64,000 nucleotides of DNA from Sipunculus nudus. Its lineage: Eukaryota > Annelida > Sipuncula > Golfingiida > Sipunculidae. The translations under genes were made by a program, and so were the position numbers. The stretch spans positions 56,479,519 to 56,543,518 of the forward strand of contig CM049306.1 in NCBI GenBank assembly GCA_026874595.1, given 5' to 3'. This document shows, piece by piece, positions 1 to 12,176 of the stretch (positions are counted from its first letter, which is position 1; the number at the start of each line of letters is the position of its first letter). Below the pieces are notes generated by a model. The model made no database searches, had not been told where the DNA came from, and saw nothing but the letters and a program-made list of their open reading frames with translations.

Positions 1-3000
1 AACAGATAGACATGAAAAACATTACAATGTATAAACATGATAAGTCTTAATGCCTTTACAATTTGATTGCTCAGAAACTTCTTAGGGTTAATTAAATAAC
101 ATGTAAGAAAACCAGCATTAGAATTTAGATTGATGGCTTCTGTGACCAGGTAACATTGTCATTACCAGAGTAAGTGGCAGTTTAGTCCTATGTTGATTAG
201 AAGCCTTACCCAAGTTACATTTGAGTGTCATAGGGAGCCTTATGAAAAAAAACATACTGATTGAAATCTTAATGAAGAAACAAAACTTTCCTTCATTTAT
301 GGGCAGCTTCTTGGTGCTTTCAGCCATTATCAGGATGTGAGTCGAGATAAACCAAAGCAATCATTAAATATGTTTAACTTCTAATGACATCTGCCATGTG
401 TGTGTTAAATTATATTATAACCTGGCATACATGTATCAATTAATGCCAAAATTAATGTTCTTTGGTCCATTTTCCTCAGACTGTGATTGACAACTTTGTG
501 TTGGGAAATGTGCATTAACTTAATTGAGTCACTTGAGAGAAAGGATTTATGCCTTTGTCTGTTCATTCTTGTTTTCTTTTGTTTGAATTCCTCACTCAAA
601 GTGAAATATTAAGATTACCATCCTCATACAATTATATAGATGGCTGTATGGTCTGATTTGAATGGTTTCTGAGTCATATGTGTTCATGGCAGCTTGGCTG
701 ATCTGGAATAGAACCATACCAGTTTCACAGTAACAGTCCATTGTTCCCTGAGGAGTCCAGGAAGCTGTGTTGTTTTGTAATTTTCAAGTTAAGACCTGTA
801 TCTGTCACAGTGTCAGGAGCAACTTTAATTTAGGGTATAGGCACTGACTGCAAAAATTCTGTACAAAATGCTGTCAGTTATGTACATAATATTTCTTTTG
901 GAAAGCCCACCAGAAAATATAACATATCCTTCTTGTACAAACTGATAGCAGGCTATATAGTATTCATGGCTTTTTAATGTACATATTTTTTCAAATTTAT
1001 GGCTTTGAAATGCGCATTGTACCATACTTAATATTTGATGTATGGCAAAATATATAATGCTATTCTTGAAGGTTGTGTGGTTATATCAGAGTTTCTAAGG
1101 CTGCATATTATTGCTTGAATAATTCTTGGGTTAGTATCCATTATTTCTTTGTCACCTTAATTTATTTGATTTCAAAAACCAACCAGAAGAATTTCTGTTT
1201 AGGATGATCAACAAAGTAATATCCTAAGCCTTCTAAAAGTTTAAAGTTTAAAATAATATAAACAGTAGAGTAACTCATAAATCATATAAGATTTTTGACC
1301 TGACATGAATTAGGATAAAAAAAACAAAACAAGCTTATTTCAATTATTACTGATTTCCAACTGATAATAATTAATGATTTTTAATTTGACACTTGTTTTC
1401 ATGGTGATAAGCTATGCCAGCTGTGTCCTCTGACAGGTGTGAGGCTGTTTTCTCAGTATCGTTAGTAATCAAGAAACAGAGTGGACGCCATATTTCGATA
1501 TTTTATGGTGGTTCAGGCTGGCATCGCAGACTGTGGGGGGCTTAATGTCAAGCTTGGTATATCTATATGGTCTGATCTCTCGAATATAGTTACGGACTGC
1601 TAGTCATGACAGGCCACCCTTGCTCTGACAATTTGTAGTCTCATTTTTTTCGTCCTGTAGTCTAGCTATGGTGGCCATGCCTTTTTAGATTTGCCATTTG
1701 CTTGTCAAATGTGATTGGTTCCAGAACTCACATCTACATTGTCATGGAGCTTTCTTTAGAGCTCCTGGGCTTGCCTCTTCCTTGTAAGAAAAGTATACCT
1801 GTTTTTTAAACTTTTCTCCTACAGTGAATAATTTTTATGCTTTTTATCCAGAAACCTCGCCAACTGATTTTAAGACTCCCCACACTGTTATTTAAGAAAT
1901 TACAGTGCCTGGTAAATGTGCTTTCTGACCTTTGGAGCTGGTTTTGCTTCCCTCTCTACCATACGTCACTCATTTCATTTTTTCAGGAGCCTTTTTACTG
2001 AAATGCGAAAAAATTCAAGAGTTCAACATACTGCTTTAGTTCTCTGACATCTGCACATATAAAAGATACTGAAGGTTGGGTACAAAAGTACATATATATT
2101 GGGCAGGAGCAGCCTGCTTGTTATATATGCCCCCCTTGAATGTGGGAGGGAGGACTGTTCAATAAAATGGGCCGTGTCTTTCCCGAAGGTTGGCCTTCCG
2201 TTCCTCTGTCCTGCGCCATCACTGATGCCATACTTCCCTATTTAAACATATGGTGGTGGACTATATGTACCTCTAGGCACTTGTTAAAATATCAATCGGA
2301 CTTTAAAATTTCATTAGACCCTCAAAGGTTTGCTCCAGTTTCTCAATAACTTATGGATTAAATTTCTGGCCCCTGTGCATATATACCAGACCTGATATCC
2401 AGAGGGCAAAATAAAATATTGTACAAACAGACTTCTCTAAATTATATTTTGTGTACTCTGCTGGTTTCACATATATTCATGATGTTGAATCACAATTACT
2501 GCAGTGGCAAAACCGATTTATCTGTCGTCCGTGACGTATTTACCGTATTCATACAGTATAGATAATATCTAGGAAATAAATGAGACTAAAATTGTATTAT
2601 ACATCTATTTATCAGTTACTGATGTTATCAACATATTTTGTTTGACCCAATCAGCAATTTGCATAATTTATTTATAGTTAGTGTAATTAAGGCTTAGTGT
2701 AATGTGCTGAGTATTGTATAATTGTATCCAATAGATAAAGCTTGGTGAACCACTGGTTTATCGGCAGCAAACGTTCTGGGTTAGCTGGTGTTGAGAGTAT
2801 TGATGTTGTATTGAACAGATTCCCAGCAGATGCAGAATTCACAATACGATCAGCGTGAGCCTGGTCCCAGGCCCGACAGGATCACCTCGAGCATCTGTTT
2901 CGTTAAGGTTTCATCCTCTTTGCACACTTCTGCCGTAAAACATTTTCCACTGCCAGGGTTCCACAGCTGTGTTTGTCAGGTCTTATCTCATCATGGTCCA

Positions 3001-3878
3001 AAATTGATTGAATCTTTTACAAGCCAACAGGGCTTTCTTTGACTGATTTCATAGGACTGTTCATAGAAACTTAAAGCCCACATGCATCAAGGTTTTATGA
3101 CTCAAGTGTACAGTTCGATATGTAATGTAACATTTTGTCACATCTGATGGGAAGAATCTTTGCTGGGCTCCAACAGAAATGTTTATTAACAGCAAAAACA
3201 GCAAGATAGAACAACAAGCATCAGAATACTTGGTGTCCTTGTGGTTTTATTGGTGTGTTAGTTTTGCGTGTGGGCCTCTCTAATTTTCTTTCTATCTTTA
3301 TAACTGGAAGACACATTCTGAAAGGTCTAGGGTATATTTCCTCTTGTTCCAGACTACGCTGTGATGAGCCATGTTTGCACACATGGTGGTCAAGTTTCTG
3401 GTGACGTGTATTCTGCTCTTTCATGCCACAACATTTACACACCTTATATGGAAAGTTCCATTTCCTGACCATGACTAAATCTATAGCATGTATGTGTCTC
3501 TCTGCATCTCCTATATGTCATCTAGGTTGTTAGTGTGTCTGTCAATCCAGTAGCAAGGCACAAATCATAACTGCCACACCAAAACAGTTTAATTTGAGTT
3601 CTAGACATGTCTGGATGAAATCTCTTTTTGGTCACTATGATGAATATTTGCAAGCTATAGGTAAACACAATACGATTTTGAATTAAGAATGTAAAAGAAA
3701 TTTGCCTTGTCCGTAATAGAGGTGTTGTAACCATACAAATTTGAAAATATTGTGCTGAATCAAATCTCGATCCTTTAGTGGAGTAACCTGTGTTGCATTT
3801 CAAGACTACTTTTTATGTTTTCTGTCTCATAGGCTTAAATTTCCCCATTTTTCATTAGGTCAAATTTTCAAAGATTTT

Positions 3879-3912
3879 GCTCCTCAGCTGAGTGGCATGA
3901 CCCATGGGTCAC
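3879..3912 (+). repeat. Short dispersed repeat with TGACCCATGGGTCA palindrome, copy 1
   Basis: A CTCAGCTGAGTGGCATGACC segment runs into the perfect 14-base palindrome TGACCCATGGGTCA. The same arrangement recurs at 35671-35699 (reverse strand) and 39921-39952 (palindrome degraded). Three copies in one window indicate a dispersed repeat family whose full extent I could not define. Confidence 0.5.
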
Positions 3913-4509
3913 TTTAATTTTATAATGCAGCATATTGATTATTTATACATGATACTAGACTGGGATTTGCATTTCTACCTCGGAGGCAGACTGTCTACTT
4001 GATAAGGGAAATGTTTAAAAAACAAATTCTGATTTTGCTGTATAAACATGGCTGTTGACTCTTTATTAAAACCCTTTTGACTTGATTAAGCATCAGAAGA
4101 TAGTCCATAATGTTAAAGGAGCCAACCACTAAATCCATGGTCTTGACTCACCACTTGAGTTCAGAAATCCATACTGTGTATAATTACTTCTTTAAATACC
4201 AAGGTAACTTAGATGAAAACACTTAAATAATGGTGTAAGGGGAAGCTTTATACAAATAAATCATGTAAGTCTTTCCTGCACTAAGATACATCTTATTTAT
4301 GTACATATAAATCATGTATTGGTCATGATATCATGCTGACTTTTATTGTGTAATCTGTTGAATTGCATTAAGTTGAACAAGATGTAGGTAGAGTATATTA
4401 TTAAGAGCCATATTGTTATGACATTTTTATGATAGAATGTTATCATTTCCTGACACCCATAGCCCCATGTGATTACTTTTTATGTAGCAAAAGTAAATTA
4501 CCAACTTCT

Positions 4510-4850
4510 GTGGCTCAGGGGAAAAGCACAGGACTCAAAGCCGGGAGGTTGTGAGTTTGAATCTCAGCCCAGACGGTGAGATTTTCATGGTTGTCCCCCA
4601 CCCAGGGTGAGCACTCTGCAGGCTTAATGGGAAGGCTGTGCCTCACGTATCACTCACAGAAGAGTGCGTCTTTGGGGGGTTCCTCAGTGTTATGACCCAG
4701 CAAATGGGATGATTTCACACCCAGGACCAGCAGGTGCAGTAGACACTTGGCCTAGGTGACACAAGGATACAAAAATAATGTGATAGGAAGCGAGTGCTAC
4801 TGCCCTGTCATGTAGTCCCAAACCGAAATGGATCTCTGCAGATGTATATA
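4510..4850 (+). mobile_element. tRNA-derived SINE, copy 1
   Basis: The head resembles a tRNA gene with RNA polymerase III internal promoter boxes: an A-box-like GTGGCTCAGGGG at 4510 and a B-box-like GAGTTTGAATCTC at 4553-4565. The body matches the element at 45661-46050, including CCCCCACCCAGGGTGAGCAC and, further on, TAATGACCCAGCA-like sequence. A-rich tracts follow at 4903-4930. No target-site duplication was confirmed. It is an RNA-mobilised non-coding element, dependent on a partner LINE for reverse transcription. The 3' boundary is where similarity to the second copy fades. Confidence 0.8.
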
Positions 4851-5929
4851 CTTAGATTAAGAATTAGATAAGAGACCATAAAAAATTAAGGCAGTTATAT
4901 CCACAAAAAAAAAATCTTAAAAAAAAAAAGAAGTAAATAATCAAATGTTTTATTATTATGACAGCCCTATCACTATATGTAACGGGTTCTGCAATATAAC
5001 CAACAGTAATTTTCACCCCCAGGCTCTCTATATGTCTACATTAAATGTCAATGTGAAAGGACTATCTGCTTCTTTAGTATTTGATTAATCTTGCCTGTGT
5101 CAAGACTGAACTGGTGCATGCTGTCAAACATTCACCTATCAGTGTCGCTGAGGAAGGCTGACTTGACCTTGATTTGCAAGTTGATACTTGCTTTAATGTC
5201 AAACATTTATAAGGAAGTTATTAGAAAGAAACCATAAAATATGTAGTTGATTCTTATCATCACAATACAAAGCTGTATTTTGATTGATTTTGTCAAAGTA
5301 ACACTTTGCTGAAGTACCTACAGAGATTGATCTGTTTATGCAAGGAGAATGAAATCTTTTTAATTCTTATTGATGATCAGTCTGTAATATTAATAAATGA
5401 TTATACAGTTGGTATAGAAAATGATTTGCAATTTTCAGTGATAGGATATATTATATGTATATTTCAGGAATATTGATTAGCAGGAATTCAATTTGCAATG
5501 ATTTCACTGTGTACTGATAAATATGTGAGAGACCACCAGTGGAATGCTTTATAAAACACTAATGGTTTTTGATAGGAATTTTAGATGGTGTGAGCCTATG
5601 TATCACAGTATCTTGAATACAGCAGTTTACAGCCACATTCAAACCACGACCACCTTAATTTAAACTAATCAGTACTAGTAAGTGAACCTGTCTGACAGGA
5701 TATGTTTGATTCCATGTTCCTCAAAGAACCCTTGACACCTCCCTCTCCAGCCAGGGTTTTATGCCACCTGCTTTGATACAGGTAAAGGTTTGTTAACTCG
5801 CGTTAGAGCTGACTGTGTGGTGTAGTATTCAGCCTCTGAATGACATACATGTATTGTCACCTTCCTTGCTGCAAATTGGGAATGAGACACTGAACATTTA
5901 TGGACTGGCTTGAAACATTCATTGTCCTG

Positions 5930-6372
5930 CTGTCTCACTACATGGCCATCTACTGTCCTGAGACATGACTTTCCTGCTGTTACATGATACTCTGTCAAAT
6001 GACCTCCTAAGACTGTGTCCTTTCTCATGACACTGCCACAGACTGTCCAGGGACACTTTCCTGCTGTCTCAAGACACTGTCCTGTTGTTTTGTGACACTG
6101 TCCTGTTGTTTCATGACATTGTCATAAGTCATGCTGTCATGAGACACTGTCCTGTCACTTTATGACACTGTAGTATGCTGTCTTAAGACACTGCAGTCCT
6201 GCTGTCTCATGCCACTGTAACATTCACTCCTTGACACTGTCCTGCTGTCCCATGACACTGTCATATGCTGTCCTAAGACTGCCCTGCTGTCTCATGTCAC
6301 TGTCACAGGCTGTCCAGAGACACTGTCCTACTGTGTCATGACACTGTCACATAATGCTGATCTGAGACATTA
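5930..6372 (+). repeat. Minisatellite, about 30-bp degenerate unit
   Basis: Many imperfect copies of a unit close to 'GACACTGTCCTGCTGTCTCAT' occur, with variants in spacing and an occasional alternative unit containing 'CATATGCTGTC'. Copies are clearest from 6040 to 6350. The 89-residue minus-strand frame at 5759-6028 only touches the edge of this array and is not considered a gene. Confidence 0.8.
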
Positions 6373-9300
6373 ATATGGTCTAGCTATCAGGACTGTTAAA
6401 AATGTTATTGATATAAAATAGTACAAAATACACTGATTATAAAGTTAAGAGTATCAAGGGGATTAAGTGCAAGCCTGAAGGCTTAGATTTGCCCTTTCCC
6501 ATGACATACAGAATTATTGATCATTGACATAATTGATAAAAGTTCACTTATAATGTCTGTTGTTTGTACACACTGATGGTAATGGTTGAGGTTATGTAGA
6601 GATGTCTAGAGGGTTAGATTAAAACTGATTGATGTAATGGTGCAGTGGCTGGCTGTGAAGCAGAGGAGGGAAATTTATAGCTATCAGGTTTGCAAGCAAT
6701 ATCAACAAGCACATTGTTAACAAACTAAATGGTAATCAGTTTTATTTCTGCTATAGCAGTGAGCTCTGCTTTATATCCAGTCTAATTATGCTCTGTCATA
6801 CTCATAGCTGAGCTATATTTGGTATTTAGTTATAATTTAGCTCTGTCAGAGCAGAGCTGAGCTTGGTAATAAATTTATAAAAACAAACTTTAGCTTATTG
6901 TCAATATACCAGTAGATAAGGTTTGCCTGATGATTCCTGAATCATTGAGGTCTTACAGCACTGTTCTACCTTTTTAACAGTGCTAGCTCAGTGGCAGTAT
7001 GAATTGTGGGTCTATGATTTGGCTGTAGATCCAGTAATTACATTTTCCTTTAGTTTACAAGAGATGATTTGACAAGAAATCAGATGGGATGTCAAGTTCC
7101 AGTCCTTAAAACATCACGAAAACATGTCTGATGGAAAGAGATATGACAGTTCCTGCAAATGCCAGAAGGCATCACATCAATACAGGAAAAGAAAAATCCA
7201 ATAAGTAGTATGGGTCAGCTGTAGGACCCGGAAAAAGGTCTTCCTTGATCATTTTATGAGCGTTTAATTGTGTATAAAGTGAAAAAAGAAAAGATTTTTT
7301 GTTTTAGAATGTTGACGTGGTGTCTGGCCCCAGAAAACCTTGGAAGTCTTGGAAATTTAAACGAAGTTCTCAGAATTTGATATTAGGGCCTCTGGATCTC
7401 AGGATTCATGAATGATGCTTTAACTGTCAACTTTGTTGTTTTATATATATCAATACAAATAGTATGTCAGTTTGGTTCACAATTTATGTTCTGTCTGCAG
7501 AATTATTATATTTAGGAATTTAATGGGAGATACAACTACTGCTAACAGTTTGAAATTTTTAATCTGTATTAGTCATAATGAAAATGGTAAACATGTAGCT
7601 TGCCTAGCAGGTTGGTGTCAAACAATGGCTTCAGCTATGGCCTCCAGTCTCAGATTCAGTGTAAAAATGTGGTCAAGAAATAATATAAAAAATTAATTGT
7701 GATTTTAAGGCATTGCTCTTGTTTCATTTTGCTTTAAGAATAATAGATCTGGTTTCCAACAATAATAAATAAAAGTAGTTCAAGAAACCGGAAGTGCATT
7801 TGCCAAGGGGAACATGAAGCATTTTATCAGTACATATCAGATATCTTTCTGGGTATATTTTTCATATTTATTTTACCTGAATGAACCAGTTGATATCCAG
7901 CTCTAACAAACCCACACCTCTGTATGCTGATAAATCTAAATGCATAAACTGCTTGAATAGTCCTTGTCTCTCTGTCAATTATTCTGATTTTTGCAACTTG
8001 TAATTGGTAGCTTTCTCAGATGAGGGATACTGATATTTAAAGGAATTAGTAATTGTACATGTAAACTATAGTGGTTTCAATGTTTGAATTTATTAGTTAA
8101 CTATGAAGTGCTAGTATGTAAGTCTGGAAGAAACATGATACATATTTTTGTCCTTGAAAATGTTCACTGGATTTCTGAAAATCCTTGGAAAGCTATGGGT
8201 TACCTGGAGGTGTAACATCATGTCAGATCTCTTAGACAAGAATTTTTAGCACATTCTGGATGCCACATGGATAAAGCCAATATCCTGCTGTTTTTTATTT
8301 TATCTGTGTTTCTGAGCTAAAGGGGACATCACTTGATATTTATGTCCCTGCAGGCTAAGTCTTTCAGAGTCTTTACTGTCTTATAATATTAATAACGCAC
8401 GTTTTGCAACTGTTGCTGCTACAGGTTTCAAATTTTGTGTCTAGACATCTTTAAACAAGATCTGACCCAGTTCCAGATGCTGGTCACCTTCACCAGTGTT
8501 TGGAGATGAAGACAAATCAGAATGTAATTGTTTATCTTTCACACCTGTTGGAGACTGCTGAGCTCAACATATTTTGTTATCATTGCTGACAAGAGTATGA
8601 ACAGTCTTCTCGAAATAGATGTATTCAGATGTAATTTAGATAAGAAGAACTGCAGAATACTTTTGTAGTTCTTTTTCATTAATTAATTAGTCCTATATTC
8701 TTTAAAGTTAACACTTAGCTCTTGAGATTCATAGTTAATTTAACTAAATATGAGTACAAAGAAGACTTTAAGAGTTGTTCTTTGATAGGAAAAATAAAAA
8801 CCCATATAATTACTGTGAACATCAGTGGCAATTTATCTTTTCATCTACTTTGACAATTTAAGATTCCCTGCTGTGAATCTAGTTCAAACAAAAAACCCAG
8901 TTGCTCAAACTTAATGTTCCTTGAGCTATGTAAAATAATATTGTAACAGATAATCTCTAACTTCTGTAAGAGGTCTGAATATTACAACCCTGTGTTAATT
9001 TTATGAAAGTAAGAATAGGGGAAATGTGTTATCTGTGGAATGAAGGTCAATAAAAATGGTGCAGTTTTTGTGGTAGATTATATTTTAATAAAAAGGTCTT
9101 CAAGTTCAGTATAAGTCCAGGTCTTTGTTAGCAGAAATTAAGTCATGAAATCTTATCCAGATTACATTCTAGATGGTAGTTATTTAACACAAGAACCTCT
9201 GGACTCTGCTTTCCCCATATCAACATATGTGGATAAAATCCATTTCACCTGTCAAAGCTGATAATGTGCAGGACAGTTGATCGGTTAAAAAAATAAGACT

Positions 9301-9868
9301 GGCACGAGCAGCTTTTAATATTGTTCTTTTAATCATCAGCTGATTAACTGATAACAGGTGGTGTCATCTTGACTAAAAAGGGCAAAACATCAGCTGTTCA
9401 GGGTGCTTGCCACATAAACTGAATTGGCCACATAAACCATGCGCTGATACATACTTACTATCAAATTTTCAAGTGTACAGTTTTATATGTATATGGCTTT
9501 CTAGTAACCAGTATATGTTCAAGTACCCTTAATACAATTTTGTGCATTATATGGTCATACCTCGTGTTCTGTAGTTATTTATATTCCTTATATAACATAA
9601 TTCAGGTTAAATTTCATGGTTTGTAGGTTTATTTGACTAGAAGTGTTTTCTTCAACAGTTATGTCTTATGACATTGTGTATAAGTGAGGTTAGATTTATA
9701 ATGAATATTTGTTATTATTTGAATAATCCCTGTCAATGTCTTTTGGGTTTTGTTCCTTTCTCGTCTTATCTTGCTGTTAAAGATGTGAAATGAACATGTG
9801 CTCAGCATTTGACATGTAAGCCTTTTATCTTTTCCTTTTACTATAAATCTTACTTTTTGTCTTTTCAG

Positions 9869-9904
9869 AGCCTCCCAGATACAGATATCAAAGGAGAAAA
9901 TCAG
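9869..9904 (+). CDS. PRKAR2: PRKAR2 internal exon: inhibitor (autophosphorylation) site of PKA RII
   Basis: This small exon encodes the substrate-like inhibitor segment of the type II regulatory subunit of cAMP-dependent protein kinase, which occupies the catalytic-subunit cleft and blocks it until cAMP binds. It reads PPRYRYQRRKS plus the first base of a Val codon that is completed in the next exon (RRKS-V). The basic pair and a phosphorylatable serine at the P-site mark type II; type I subunits have Ala or Gly there. The acceptor is a pyrimidine tract followed by CAG at 9866-9868 and the donor is CAG|GTAAGG at 9904/9905. An AGAG at the acceptor leaves a 2-base ambiguity (start 9869 or 9871). 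With 9869 the exon is 36 nt, phase 1 in and phase 1 out. Another frame is also open, but only this one joins the next exon to give RII sequence. Family assignment is by recognition of known RII proteins. Confidence 0.9.
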
Positions 9905-10438
9905 GTAAGGTACTCTTATTTCACAGATATAGCCCAGGTACTTCATACTTATACATATTGAACATGGTTAGGGCTATTGTAATTGCAGTGTGGATTGCCA
10001 TCAGCTTTCATTCTCTCCAAATGATAAAGTGTAAAATGTCACAGGAGACTGACGTGTCAAAAAAGTGGTACTGAACGTCTGAAGCAAATATGTTTGTTAT
10101 TTAGTTGTTGAGTCTTTGACACAAGCAGCATAATATAATGGCAGCTCTCTCTATGACATTGAAAGTAGATGTTGTATAATAAAGTCGATAGAGATACTTC
10201 AAAATTCTCAAACATGTAATCAAAGAAAGCACACATGTGGCATTTAATCACTCAACACCAAGATATGAGCTGACCAAAACTGTAACTGTATGATAATAAA
10301 TTATCAGGCCTATATCTGAAAATGCAGCCTTTGATACAATATTGGATACAAACACATACATATCTGTAGTTACTTCATTCTAGGAAAATGGATATTGATT
10401 CCATATATGGGGGGATAAAATTTCAAGATTTTCAACTT

Positions 10439-10788
10439 TAAGGTGTTTGGTGAGGATTCCATTTTTGCGATCTCGCAATACAAAAACCTATACACATATT
10501 AAACACATTATTATGTGAATTAATTATATCAAATATATGTGCACAAAATCTTATTAACAAAAATAATGATTTTTAATGGCAAACAATTGGAAAATCTGAT
10601 ATTATTTTAAATATCAATCTTTGTGCATACAAGATCTGTTATTATTCATGATGTCAGCCTTTTACTTTCAACTTCCACAATAGAGCCTCTTATACACGTA
10701 GGTTTTATTTTCGCGATAACTCCTCTTTCATGAATATCACAAATTTAAAACCCTCTCGAAAGAAAAAGGAACCAGTTTCAGCACCTTA
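10439..10788. mobile_element. Candidate MITE with imperfect terminal inverted repeats
   Basis: The left end starts TAAGGTGTTTGG and the right end finishes CAGCACCTTA. The inverted ends share TAAGGTG and then scattered matches including a GG-TTCC block. The interior has CpG-bearing 'TTTTGCGATCTCGC' and 'TTTTCGCGATAAC' segments unlike the flanks. The roughly 350-base length suits a MITE, but the target-site duplication is unclear. Confidence 0.4.
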
Positions 10789-11682
10789 GTTACTGTGGTA
10801 GAAAGATGAGCTTACAATGGCTGAGCAGTGGTTTGCATGGATTATGAAAACAAGGGGGAGAAGGTGTTCTTGGCTGACATTTAGGTCAGCCTTTCTTCAG
10901 CAGAGAACACTGCTGGTTACATTTCAGGTATGAAATAATCAGGAAGAACTCCTGGAACACTGTTTTTTATCCAGGCATCTCCTGAAGATGATAATGCATG
11001 CTCAGGGAACAGCAGGAAAAATATCACCTTAGTGGAATACTAATTTCGATCTCATATTGTGATCTTTTTCTGGCTGCTTCCAAAGATGTGCCATGTTTTA
11101 ATTTTCCTCATGCTGTGTGGGCCTAGTTTCTTAGCTCGAGGAAACGATCCTTGTGCGGGGCTGGCTTGTTTAAGTAACTTGACATCAATAACATAGGAAT
11201 TAAATTCTCCTGTTTGCAAATATGAACCCTCAGAATCGTTGTAGTATTTTTATCTTGTGTTATCTTGTATTGTGAGCACCTTTCATGTTACATATATTGA
11301 TATATTTATTTAAGGTCTGTGTATTACCATCAGGGGGAGGGAGTATATGTTTAGCTGTACTGTGTTTCCAATGTGTGTGTGGTTGAGCTTAAATATATAT
11401 TTGGCTTATGAATAGCTAAGGGTCCATGAATTGGTCAGTCAGTTAAAATGCTGGAGACAATGTCAATGTATGATTGAAGCAGTAATTTGTCAGGGCTTGT
11501 TGCTTGTCAAAAGTCCTAGTGCATACCTAGAAATGAGCCCAAAGAAACCTTCCACACTGTGGGAGGGGGCCCCCCTCCTAAACCCATTCCCTTTGGGCCT
11601 TTCTCAAAAACAGACATAATCTTTTTTGCCTGGCAAAAACCCTGTTTAATTATATATTACTTTAAATAAAATAACCTGTTAA

Positions 11683-12176
11683 AAGGGACTTTATCAGGAG
11701 CAATATTATGCTTTTTATTTCACACTTTCAGTTCAGTTTTTGGTTTATACAAAAGTTTCCCAGCAAAACCATTCAAGAACACAGTCTCAGTACCTTGTAT
11801 TTGGCTGTTTAACAGTTTGTTATTTTGCATGTAAGTAAACACAGTCCACATGTTTCTGTTTACCATAACAAGGCCGCGTTTCTGGAGGTCCGATTGTGAC
11901 CCACAACACGCATTGTTTCAGCCAGCAAAACATGTTTTGCATTTTTTGGGCCAAGTCAGTCAAAGAATCTCTGGATTGACACAGTGTGGCCCAGACGATG
12001 CACCCGCTGTGTTTATGTTGACACCTGTTATCGCGCCCTGTCCACTGTTTTTAGCACTTGATTACAGGAGTAAGCAAACAGTTTTAGGGCAATATTTAAG
12101 CATGTACAAATTTATTTTAAGGGAAGAAGTTATTTTGCATGTCAATTCAGCATGCTTAATAGGTGATTGGACCCCT
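11683..12176 (+). mobile_element. TTAA-flanked MITE, copy 1 (494 bp)
   Basis: A non-autonomous DNA transposon flanked by TTAA at 11679-11682 and 12177-12180. The left end AAGGGACTTTATCA and the reverse complement of the right end AGGGGTCCAATCA form an imperfect terminal inverted repeat. It aligns by eye along its whole length with the element at 18117-18612, sharing for example TTTCCCAGCAAAACCATTC, ACCATAACAAGGCC, GGAGGTCCGATT and ACAGGAGTAAGCAAAC. The TTAA target suggests mobilisation by a piggyBac- or Kolobok-type transposase. The 131-codon frame at 11850-12245 overlaps it but runs out of the element and is not shared with copy 2, so it is not a gene. Confidence 0.85.

Larger units (their letters stand above)
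1..9868 (+). other. Intron upstream of the inhibitor-site exon (partial)
   Basis: No exon for the RII dimerization/docking domain was recognised here, so this is read as the 3' part of a large intron with its donor outside the window. It holds a plus-strand tRNA-derived SINE at 4510-4850, one TGACCCATGGGTCA short repeat at 3879-3912, and a roughly 30-bp minisatellite at 5930-6372. Apart from these, 1-3878, 4851-5929 and 6373-9868 are unremarkable AT-rich DNA with only short chance reading frames. Confidence 0.7.

Noticed and set aside
4510-4582. Possible genuine tRNA gene
   Set aside because: The head is tRNA-like, but acceptor-stem pairing is not evident and the same head continues into a shared SINE body at a second locus.
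9869-9904. Alternative frame SLPDTDIKGENQ for this exon
   Set aside because: It is open, but does not join the next exon to give RII sequence; the PPRYRYQRRKS frame does.
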